Shown piece by piece: positions 11,002 to 20,530 of a stretch of DNA of 64,000 nucleotides. A program made the position numbers and the translations under genes. How positions within the stretch are numbered: the first letter of the stretch is position 1; the number at the start of each line of letters is the position of its first letter. The notes under the pieces are model-generated. The model ran no database searches. It was not told the origin of the DNA and saw only the letters and a list, made by a program, of their open reading frames with translations. The stretch spans positions 15,385,501 through 15,449,500 of the forward strand of contig NC_088310.1 in the NCBI RefSeq assembly GCF_910592395.1, written 5' to 3'. The DNA is from Lineus longissimus (Eukaryota > Nemertea > Pilidiophora > Heteronemertea > Lineidae).

Positions 11002-11689
11002 ATAGCAATCTGATTGGCTCCGACGATGTGGCACGCGACGATAGGTAGCTTCGGTAAGATATAGCAAATGGTGTCCTTGGTTGACGTGCGGTATACCGTA
11101 GGTCACCCCTCGAAAACAGTGTTGACCTCTGACCAGAGCCACCTTGCTGTCAACCATGTGTCCTCGGGTTGACATTTCGGTATATCGCCCTAAAATGACA
11201 TGGCCGTAAAGGAAGGATTTGTCTGCAATATTTTGTTCACATTGCGGCGTGAATACTTCGCTGGGGTTACAGCAAATCACGAGGGCGACATCAAATGAGG
11301 AAACTGATACCAAGCGGGTGAATCTAAAAAACGAATCCAACTTGCCGTTCGATACTGCAGCTTATATTGGCGTATCGATTTGTTATCCGGATCAGATGAT
11401 ATACTTAAAATGTCGGGTTTAGTCAAATATGGCATAGGAATGGACCCCTCTCCCTAAAATTTACCGAAAATAAAACGACCACAGGAGCAAAGGAGGCACT
11501 TTTATTTTCAAACAGTCATAACTGCGTCCCGGCTACATCAATGGTTGCGTGTAACGTTATGCTGAATTGATAGGTATTCTTATTGATGTAAGTGGCTTAT
11601 ATTGGTATTAAAGAGGCGTCCTCAACTAACACAATACGAATGGTCCGAACATCAACATGGTTTGACGGGCTAGGATTAGTCTATTTGGC
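11002..11689. other. Intergenic, no supported gene
   Basis: The minus frame 11340-10990 (116 codons) and the plus frame 11219-11422 have no recognisable motif and overlap the telomere-like tract or each other. I see no gene evidence. Confidence 0.45.
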
Positions 11690-12432
11690 TTTGGAAGCGT
11701 TCCTACCGGATTCCGTCTCGGAAAAAGTTATGAGCATGTAGAAAGTACGATTTTAAAGGGAAAACAGCGAAATACTTTATTACAGGTACGTGGCCAGAAG
11801 GTATGGTCTCACTAGCTAGTGGTGATCAGGTCCGGATTGTAGCCCCCAAAAAACTAGTTCTTCAATCTCGGGTGATTACCATGGATACAGACGGGCCTAC
11901 TCTATCCCTATTGCTACTTATTCAAATGTAAATGTCCGAGGTATTTTGTGAAGGGGTAGCTCTGACGATTATTTTGAGGAATATACCAGTTTCCTCTGTG
12001 CACTTACGCGGTGAACAGGCCCTGCATGCTATTTATAGCTCAACAGAGTGTTGACATAGACTGGTTCCTGTGAGATTGCACATGTTCTCAAGGTAAAATT
12101 TCGGAGGCAAAAAACTCAAACTATAGCCGCAACGACAGCCTATATGTATATAAAATATTGAAATAGTCGTTATTTGGCTTAAGGCATCAAGCAGAAATTT
12201 TTCAAATTTGTGTTGACCTACAGGGTGTCGCATGCATTGTGCTGCATCAGTCGATTCATGACTGTAAGTCGAGACGACATTGAAACTTGGCCAGATGTAT
12301 TCTGCAAGTAAAAAGCTATTCATAAATGTATAGGTTTGTTTGAGAATGAGATAATGCCATGTCTACAGCCGCTGGAACAAGGGTATGCATGAAATGACGT
12401 CGCGTCATTTCATTTTTGGAGGCAGGTAGACC
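11690..12432 (+). repeat. Dispersed repeat R2, copy 1
   Basis: The segment runs from GGAAGCGTTCCTACCGGATT to the GACGTCGCGTCATTTCATTT region. A diverged copy in the opposite orientation occupies 38607-39431. Shared landmarks in order include GTGGTGATCAGGTCCGGATT, GAGCTACCCCTTCACAAAAT (as its complement), GACTGGTTCCTGTGAGATTG and CAGCCGCTGGAA. No ORF is conserved between the copies, so it is probably a non-autonomous element. Termini and target duplication were not resolved. Confidence 0.7.
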
Positions 12433-12607
12433 GCACCGGCTAGTGATATCTATGTTGCGTATTGCGTGGGCGAGGTTTGAGTTATAACTGCCACAGCCTT
12501 CACATTTTTAGGGCGCCAAAGTAAGGATAGTGACAAACTAAGGGTAGTGACCCGATCCCAAATTCACATAATACAGCCTCATAAAATCGCCAAAGCATCC
12601 TCTGCAT

Positions 12608-13578
12608 ATGTATCAATCAGTAAGAATTAAATGGGATGACTACATCACCAAGTCTTTCCCTGTTAAAAACGATATCAAACAAGGCGGGGTTTTGTCCCCC
12701 ATTCTCTTTAATGTGTATATAGATGACTTGTTAAAGAACCTCAAGTCTACTACGCTGGGGTGCCACATTGGTGATGTATTTGTAGGGGCATTCGCATTCG
12801 CGACATTATTCTGCTAGCACCGGCTTTGATGTCTCCCAAACATTTGTTGAGGTTAGCAGATGAATTCTCTGTAGAATATAGTATAACTTTTAATGCACTT
12901 AAGAACAAATTTCTCGTCTTCGGCAGGGCAATAGACAGCTATCTAGAACTTACTGTTAATCGTGTTACTATGAGGGCAAGTAGGTGTGAGAATCATCTTG
13001 GAGTTTCGTTTGGGCCGGATGCGGACATGGTTCGGGTAGATAACAGTATAAATGATATTTAAAGGAAGACCAATAGCTTACTAGCACAATTTTGCTATGC
13101 TAACTCCGAAGTCAAGTATTTCCTGTTTAAACGGTTTTGTGTGCCACTGTATGGGTTGTTTGATGTGGAATTTGTCGAAACCATATGTAGAGAGATTTTA
13201 TACTACGTAGAGGAAGTGTGTCAGAAGGGTTCTGAATATTCATCGTCGAACACACAACAATTTAATAAATTAGATAGTAGATGAGATGAGTATCGAAACG
13301 CAAATAGAACAGCGACTCTTGAACTTTCATGCCTCTCTTTCGAAAAGTGATAACCTGTATGTTGAGATGTGCCTAGGAATTGCAGCTAATGGCGGGATGT
13401 CATCTCTGGCATTAGCCACCGTCGTATAATGCATAAGCAGGCCGATCCCAAACCTGAGGTAGACCAACAGGTACTACAGAGAAGCCGAGCAATCTCAGAA
13501 TTCATAACCTTAAGGGATGAATTATACCCCGACCGGCAAGAGGTCACCGAAATTTTGGAGTATCTTTGTACAAACTAA
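12608..13578 (+). pseudogene. 5'-truncated LINE reverse transcriptase fragment
   Basis: The fragment starts in the RT domain and continues to the C-terminus of a non-LTR ORF2. First comes IKQGGVLSPILFNVYIDDLL followed by LGCHIGDVFVGAFAF, then, in another frame, DIILLAP and SVEYSITFNALKNKFLVFGR. The catalytic Y-A-D-D block is damaged: one aspartate codon and the frame are lost at about 12805. Further pieces (LLAQFCYANSEVKYFLFKRF; then EMSIETQIEQRLLNF; then YPDRQEVTEILEYLCTN) occur in shifting frames to a stop at 13576-13578. It belongs to the same family as the LINE at 54-58 kb, which has the same GCHIG and KQGGVLSPILFN blocks. The 3' tail ends in TATATATATAG near 13720. Confidence 0.85.
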
Positions 13579-13724
13579 ATTCTGAAACTTCTTTCTGTAT
13601 TCCTGTAAACACCCTGCATTCTTGCAGTACTAAATCATTGCACAAATTATGTAACTAATTCTGCACTATTCTTTTGTATACCGTAGAGTATGAAATAAAC
13701 ACACATATGTATATATATAGCATA

Positions 13725-15181
13725 CACATATGGAAACTAAGATGATGACGTTAAAGTAGCATTTGGAACAGAGAGGCACAAAGTAGAGAGGCACAAAGTG
13801 GAACTCGTCTTCACTGGCTAGTGAGACCTACATTACCATTTAGCATCAGAACTTAAAGGGGACCATATATTATTTCCTATCCAGGAAGCACGGGCGATAA
13901 GCTACGAACCTAAACTATTATTTACGTATCAAATCCAGCTTTTTACAAATTCCTTTCTGTTGAGAAGAAATTTGCTGATAAGTTGGGATTTTGCTGCGGA
14001 ATGAGCATTTTTGAATGAATATTTTTTGTGATGTTGCCAAATGTAAATGATGAGGCTTTATTTCTGCTTGGGCCGCGCTTCAGTCAGTTGGCCACGCCCC
14101 TCTCGCACCCCGATGACGTCACTCACGTCACTGCATAATCTCACAAAGAGAGGCGGGTGAAGCTGTTTTTAAAACACGATATTCTGATATTGTTCATCTT
14201 GATAGATACAACTTCCTATTATCATACTGTGCACACCTATCCATTTGAATCCATTGTTAAAATATTAGTTAGTTAGTTTTTTTAAGTCTAATTAGGCTCA
14301 AGACTTAAAGAAGTCCATAAGATAATTACTAAGTGTGCAGCGTATTGTGTGGCTGATCAGCTTGAACATTTGACATATCCTTTGTTTAAGCTATAAATGA
14401 GAATGACGACTAAACGAATATGTCGATATTATCTACAGCGTCATTCAAACATTCTGCGAAAGCTACGTTACAAAATCGCCGACCGTTTTAGAAATATATG
14501 CAGTTTTTGATTTCATATATGAAATCAATTTGTGCCGGAGAAACAAGGCCGTAATGATTACGGTTAGACATAGAAAAATGTATTGGTTGGGATAACAGCG
14601 GGTATGAAAATTAATACTGGTGTGACCATTGAACTTCAGAAACTGTCCGTGGATATTCAAAGATTCAAAAACATTGAGAATAGAAAACGAATTTCCTACC
14701 TTAGCATTTAGTAGTTGTCGTTTCCTCAAGATACAACCTGTCCACAATCATCACTAAAATTGTATCAAAATTCTTGATAAACAGTGAAGAAAAATGGAAA
14801 ACGAAGCCGTTGTTGAAAGGTTAGAAAGTGTGTATCCTTGTAGCGTGTGACGCACTAAATACCAGCTCTATTCTTGATTCCCGGCGATGTGATTGATGTC
14901 AGGTCGATTGTTATGCTAGCTTTCTGATGTCATGGGATAAAAGAGCCTCTTTCATTGTCTGACGAAGCATATTTTCAAGCAGCTTAGTGGTACGCGCAAA
15001 AGCTAAGGATTGTCGGTGTACACATTTTTGCATTTCGTTCACTATGAAATCCCAAGAAATTGTGCAGATCAGCTACGTTAAGATAGGGAGGTTACGATCG
15101 CACACGATAGCGTCAGGACGTCGTTTAGCTATCTCTCTATCTATCTATCAACCACATTTCTACACCCATATCAGTCCGATT
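13725..15181. other. Intergenic, no supported gene
   Basis: No ORF with recognisable motif; the 94-codon minus frame 14747-14463 is unassigned. A CCCCGATGACGTCACTCACG region near 14110 contains CRE-like TGACGTCA, and short CTAT repeats lie at 15134-15150. Nothing else stands out. Confidence 0.45.
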
Positions 15182-15567
15182 AGGTCTGTCTCATAACAGA
15201 ACGTAAGGGACGGACGGGAACCAAAATCAACGTCCATGGACGCGTAGTAGGATTAATCTAATAGGCCTTCACATGTCACGTGGAGTACGTTTGCGTTCCA
15301 AGTTCTGAATGGAGGCCGGCCATATAACAATGATCTTTGCACTGAATAATTGCATTCAATGGCAATAAACCGCCCATATGGGAAGGTTCATGTAATTTTC
15401 CTTTATCATGCATCTAGCCTTATCCCTGTGGTGACATGATTAGACACGCATTGAAAATGGTCAATAAAATATCATTCCTTTGTCCGAAATTGAATTGATT
15501 ATTGATAACATTTAATTGCCATGGTTTGTGTTGGCCAGCAGTCGCTTGGCCTCACGCTACTTTCACC

Positions 15568-16203
15568 ATGGAGAGAATTAGGATGTTTTTGTTCGCTGCT
15601 CCGCCGCCCATACCACCGCCACCAGTTTTGCTTACACCAGCATTTCATAATTTAGAAGTGCGTCCGCCTCCGTTGCCTCCAAGACTTGATGAAGTTCTCA
15701 CCAATCAACCAAATGGTCCATACGGTGGTAACGACGTCTTTACCAGGATTAGAAACCACCAGATGGACTTTTGGTATCTATCAGGTGAGACAGTGGCCTC
15801 TTTCCAGCACCTCGTAGAGGACATTACGCCCCTTCTGGAAAACAGGCCAGGACGGTACCGAGATCATTTGCTGTCGGTGGAGAACCGTTCACTACTTTTT
15901 TTCTATTGGATCAAGAAATATCCGGACATTGTTGCGATGAGTGCAATGTTTGATATCAGCAAGCAATCTGTTTGCAGGGAACTTTATTTTATGACAGATG
16001 TTTTGTGGACTTATTTTCAAGACGGTATAACATGGCCGACCGATGAAGAGTGGGAACAACTGCGGGGCAACTGGGATACTATTCCAGATGCTGTTGGGGC
16101 GATAGATGGAACGGTACACGCAATCGAGATCCCAAAGACTGAGGATCCCCACCTTATCATAGTCATAACTTGTTACTGTTACTCAGCCACAGTCCAACAA
16201 TGA
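15568..16203 (+). pseudogene. H2 transposase, truncated (HTH_Tnp_4 / DDE_4-like)
   Basis: The preferred start is the ATG at 15568 (MERIRMFLFAAPPPIPPPPV); the frame is open from 15502. A proline-rich N-terminus is followed by SVENRSLLFFYWIKKYPDIV and SAMFDISKQSVCREL, the helix-turn-helix seen in front of DDE_4 transposases, then by AVGAIDGTVHAIEIP with the first catalytic aspartate. Downstream of that the protein diverges, ends at 16203 and lacks the second aspartate and the glutamate. The equivalent gene of H3 has a GT-AG intron close to this point, so the missing part may have been a second exon lost when the following repeat was acquired. Confidence 0.8.
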
Positions 16204-16240
16204 ACCGCTTTCTTTTGCATAGTAACTACTTAGATAAAAA

Positions 16241-17275
16241 AATGGCCAGGGCCATTGTGCTCACCTCATGTGGAGGAAAGATGGATAAAGAGCATGGTAT
16301 TGTGTCATGTAGTGTTAGGTTTGATGTAGGTCCAAGCAATTACAATTTCCCCAAAATGGCCAATTTACAGTACATTCGACCTATGTGACCTTGAAAAGTA
16401 GGTCAAATCAAAGAAGACCCGGATGACACATTGAATGGTTGCTAGAATTAGATGTACCTATGATATAAAATTGGTGCCAATCGGGCAAGTCATAACTAGA
16501 AATAATGGCATTTTGAAGAATTTAGGATTTGGCCCCCTCCCTGGAGGCCAAACGGCAAATCAGATCGCACCAAACTTCGGTACCTGCGATCACCTGACCA
16601 AGGGGTACATGTGTACTTAATTTGTGATCAATAGTCATTGCAGTTAAGAAACGTGCCATAGTTACGGCCTGACGGCGAATTTACGCCATTTGACCTCTGT
16701 GACCTTGACAAGAAGGTCAAATTAAAAACCTGTGTGACATATACTGTATGGTGGTTAGATGTACCCATGATATCAAATTGGTGGCAATCGGGCAAGAAGT
16801 TAAGGAATAATCACATTTTTAAGGTTTTTGGATTTTGCCCCCTGGTGGTCAAGTGGTGAATCATATTGGACCAAACTTCGGTCCCTGAGATCACCTGACT
16901 AAGGGGTAAATGTGTACCAAATTTGGTATCAATAGTCATTGCAGTTTAGAAACGTGCCATCGTTACATCCTAATGGCCAATTTACACCATTTGACCTCTG
17001 TGACCTTGAAAAGGAGGTCAAATCAAAAACCCGGAGGATATATGATGCACCTTTGCTAGAAGTACCTACCATATTTTTTTCAAAATTTCCCGACTACTAT
17101 TAAGGGAGATATTGCATATTTTCACTTTTAACGTTTGGCCCCCTGGTGGCCAAACCATGAAACGAATCGGACCGAAACTCGGTCGCCAAGGTGTCATTAC
17201 ATAACGGTACATGTGTACCAAGTTTCAACTCAATAGCTCTAACAGTTACGAAACGTGCCCTGCTAACGGACGACG

Positions 17276-17361
<86 letters not shown>

Positions 17362-17414
17362 ACGACGGACGCCACGGTATGGGATAAGCTCACCTCTGCT
17401 AAGAGGTGAGCTAA
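16241..17414 (+). repeat. 1.17-kb repeat with internal ~300-bp periodicity, copy 1
   Basis: The repeat begins TGGCCAGGGCCATTGTGCTC and ends AAGAGGTGAGCTAAAAA. It is nearly identical to 21120-22257. Inside are about three diverged units of 300-315 bp; each has TGACCTCTGTGACCTTGA, then GGCAATCGGGCAAG, then TTTGCCCCCTGGTGG, then ACGTGCC. The last unit runs into a (CGA)n microsatellite. No ORF has meaning; Arg- or Asp-rich frames come from the microsatellite. It probably represents a non-autonomous dispersed element. CTCACCT near the start and AGGTGAG near the end give very short inverted ends. Confidence 0.85.
17267..17371. repeat. (CGA)n microsatellite
   Basis: More than 25 near-perfect CGA/ACG triplets form the tail of the 1.17-kb repeat. 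The second copy of the repeat has a shorter, interrupted tract at about 22143-22214, so length is unstable. Apparent poly-arginine frames on both strands are artefacts. Confidence 0.9.
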
Positions 17415-17765
17415 AAAGACACTAAATTTGGTTAATACGAGCCAACCAGGCTTTTATCAATAATTGACCGCTTGTCTATAACAAGGCCTATTCGGTAACA
17501 TCGGTAACATCGATTTCCCTTCATTGACAGTTAACCAACGCACGTTATCAAAAAGCTATTGTATGTATAGGTGGGCGTTCCTAATGTGCTTTGGTGACCA
17601 CCAATCAGAAGAAGGACCTTACATATGTATTCATCACAGCAGCGCAGCCCTGGTGGTAATGCTCGTGTAACCAATAGCATCAAAGTTAACAAGCATGGTA
17701 CGTTGAATTAGGTACTTCTTAGGTTCCCGTCTGTCCCTAACGTTCTATAATGAGACAGACCTACT

Positions 17766-19645
17766 AGGTCTGTCTCATAACAGAACGTTAGGGACGGACG
17801 GGAACCAAAATCAACGTCCATGGAAGCGTAGTAGGATTAATCTAATAGGTATCTACCGAAAGTATCCGTAAACATAGACGTATTTTCGTCCTTGCGCCTC
17901 TTAGTAGGCCACAGATGATTGGCGAACCATACGTGCAGTTCTTGAATAGGAGGCGGGCTTGTTATTAATGAGCATTGAATTAGTTGAATGGAAATTGATG
18001 ACAAAATTCGCACAATAATTGTGAGCATTTAACAAAGACTAATCTACAACATGTAAAAGTAGCTGACGTGGGCGATAGAAATCAGTTATAGTGTCCACTG
18101 TGTCCCGTCAATCAGGTAAACATAAAAGGGATTTTAAGTGGTTGAGTCCGTGTAATCTTTTACTGATCGATCTCTTGATCTGGCGGTAGATCAATAGTAA
18201 GCGACATGGATAGGTTGCGTTTGCAGCCTTTGCTTCTTCCGCCGGTCTTACCACCGCCACCACCGCAGCTTCCACTGATGTTTCTGGCTCCACCACTTCC
18301 TCCACCTCCGGCAGTGCCCCGCTTTGAGGAAATTATCACGACCAGGCAGAACGCTCAATATCGAGGAAGGGATGTTTTTTCGACGCTTATAGCTCATGAG
18401 CTAGATTTTTGGAGAATGACTGGGGAGACTGTAGAATCATTCCAGCAGATCGTGGAGGATATTCGCCCTCTCATTCAGGAAACGATTGGACGGCCGCATA
18501 AACTTACCGTGGAAAACCGCCTGCTGCTAACATACTTTTGGTTGAAGAAGTATCCGGATATTGTCGAACTATCTACAATGTTTGACATCAACGGAAACTC
18601 TGTTAGTAGACAGCTTGAACGCATGGTAGACATCCTATGGACTTACTTCCAAGGCTGCATTTTCTGGCTGACCAACGATCAGTGGCAGCAACTCCGTGGA
18701 GGATGGGAGGGAATACCTAACGCTGTTGGGGCTATCGATGGAACAGTTCACACCATCGAGATGCCTGAAGAAGACACCCATTTCTTTTACAGTGGCCACG
18801 CTCACCGCTATTGCATTAGTACTCAGATTATTATCGACAACAGGAGGAGTATCAGATACGTCCATGTAAGTATTCAGTTTTCCCTTTTAATATCAAATAA
18901 TGCACAATGCCGAATTGTTTTTGGGATACCCACCCCAAGACTTTCAGTTAACACCCGTCAAAAACTGGTCAAGGCTAGATTGTGATGGGAAACTGCGCTC
19001 ACTTTGGGCAAACTTAGCGGTTGTAAAACGTTTGGCCAATTGGAAGCCTGGTGATAGATCCAAACCACACATCGCACATTGTAATTATAAGTTCGACTAC
19101 AAGCATTTCGATTCCAGGACAGTGCCCCCCAGGACATCTCCCCTGGACATCGTATAAGGCGTGTGTGTAAAATCAGTAGGGGTTATCTGTCCGGGGCCCC
19201 GCCAAATGTCATGTGGCCAAATGTCCTGGGGCGGGGGGATGTTCTGTTAACAAGCATTTCACCTTTAGCTTCCCATCTTCATTCCAGTCTGGATTCTTGG
19301 GCCACTCCACCGATGCTCGCCAATACAGACTAATTGCGCCTGTTGGCCCGGAAAGACAACTTTCCCTTCCCGATGATTGCTATATCTTGGCCGACAAGAT
19401 TTACCCCAACGAGAAACCGCTGCTCACGGCCTGGAAGGTGAATGAGCTTGGAGCTGGACTGCAGCTTGTTTAACATTGAGCATGCGCACCACCGGATTCA
19501 CGTCGAACACGTAATCAGGACAGTCAAAGAGTATCGAATTCTACAAGGAAGATTTCGCCACCCAAGGGAGCAGCTCACGAAAGTTGTGGATTTGTGTACT
19601 TGCCTTGCCAACCGCCATGTTAGTTTCATTCAGGAAATAAGATAA
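17766..19645 (+). mobile_element. Harbinger-class element H3 (left end and transposase; right end not found)
   Basis: The left 84 bp are nearly identical to the left end of H2, including AGGTCTGTCTCATAACAGAA and CAACGTCCATGGA. The element encodes a two-exon transposase. No inverted copy of the terminus was found downstream of the gene, so the right end is lost or outside the recognisable part; the end coordinate given is the end of the coding remains. Confidence 0.65.
18206..19645 (+). pseudogene. H3 transposase, two exons, one frameshift
   Basis: Exon 1 (18206-18865) encodes a proline-rich leader (residues about 9-40), the helix-turn-helix (TVENRLLLTYFWLKKYPDIV and following, about 101-137) and AVGAIDGT with catalytic D178. 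It ends at CAT|GTAAGT. Exon 2 starts at 19288 after ATTCCAG and stays in phase: SGFLGHSTDARQYRL, then DDCYILADKIYP with the second aspartate. Between 19442 and 19473 the frame changes, and the remaining HHRIHVEHVIRTVKEYRILQ block, carrying the last acidic residue (V-E-H), continues in another frame to 19645. All three catalytic blocks survive, but the frameshift makes the gene non-functional as written. The 422-bp intron contains GGACATCTCCCC-type short repeats. Confidence 0.85.
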
Positions 19646-20139
19646 TTACCAATACTGAGTCAAAGTGCATCACGCACTGGACATATGCACGGACATCAGT
19701 GAAGTACCGGACCCCGCGCCCACCCCCCATAAAGGAAAGCGAGTCCAATTTGGTGATTTCCGTGCATAGATCCGGCGACGCTATGATCAACTGTCGCCAT
19801 GTTCATTAAATCAGCAATAAAGACTCGATTTCGAAATAAAACACTTTTAATATACAAATATCACGATATTTAAGAATAAGAATTGTAATTTTGTAAACAT
19901 CTATGATGTCAAGATTAACAAATAAAACAACTTAGCACAATAACAATCATTGTCCTCTTGTTCAACTTCGGAACTTGGTGCAACAATATTATGATTTGAG
20001 GTCCCCTCTACACGTCTGCTTGGTAAAACATAAAGGAAAGCTTGTGTATGGAATGCCAAAGCGGAATAAACTCAACACAAGAAAATATCTCAAGATATTC
20101 TAAATTCTCTACCAACAATCATGAACTTCAACCAAAACT
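19646..20139. other. Intergenic, no supported gene
   Basis: Low-complexity, increasingly AT-rich sequence between the H3 remains and a minisatellite. No ORF, RNA gene or terminal repeat was recognised. Confidence 0.5.
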
Positions 20140-20530
20140 TTAAAGAAACAAAAAAAAGACGCAAGAAAGAGGAAACACCTCAAGATAAAAAAAACCTCCC
20201 TCAAAGAAAAATAATTCGCCTCAACATTAAAAAAGTCCCTCAAGGCAAAAAATTCCCTCAAGATATAAAATTTCCCTTAAGATATAAAAAACTCCCTCAA
20301 GAAAAATAATTCGCCTCAACATTAAAAAATTCCCTCAAGATATAAAATTTCCCTCAAGATATAAAAAACTCCCTCAAGAAAAAGAATTCGCCTCAACATT
20401 AAAAAGGTCCCTCAAGGCAAAAAGTTCCCTCAAAATATAAAAGCTCTCTCAAGATATAAAAACTCCCTCAAGAAAAAGAATTCGCCTCAACATTAAAAAA
20501 GTCCCTCAAGACAAAAAATTCCCTCAAGAT
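20140..20530 (+). repeat. CCCTCAAGATATAAAA minisatellite
   Basis: About 18 imperfect units of 17-22 bp are built on CCTCAAGATATAAAAAACTC, with a regularly recurring variant AATTCGCCTCAACATTAAAA. The array ends directly in the GATGATGACGAGGATGGTGA coding stretch that starts the next gene's visible exons. Short lysine-rich frames across it are repeat artefacts. Confidence 0.8.

Larger units (their letters stand above)
15182..17762 (+). mobile_element. Harbinger-class element H2, non-autonomous
   Basis: The left end AGGTCTGTCTCATAACAGAA (15182 on) is matched by an inverted copy at 17721-17762, about 41 bp with two or three differences. The element carries the N-terminal two thirds of a transposase (15568-16203) and, inserted after it, a 1.17-kb repeat (16241-17414). 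A second element with the same left end (H3) begins only 4 bp further on, at 17766. A TA dinucleotide borders the GGTCTG ends of both, but no unambiguous longer duplication is visible. Absence of the last catalytic residues makes it dependent on another copy. Confidence 0.75.

Noticed and set aside
17100-17409. Poly-arginine ORFs on both strands
   Set aside because: They are only translations of the (CGA)n microsatellite; the second copy of the repeat has a different tract length and frame.
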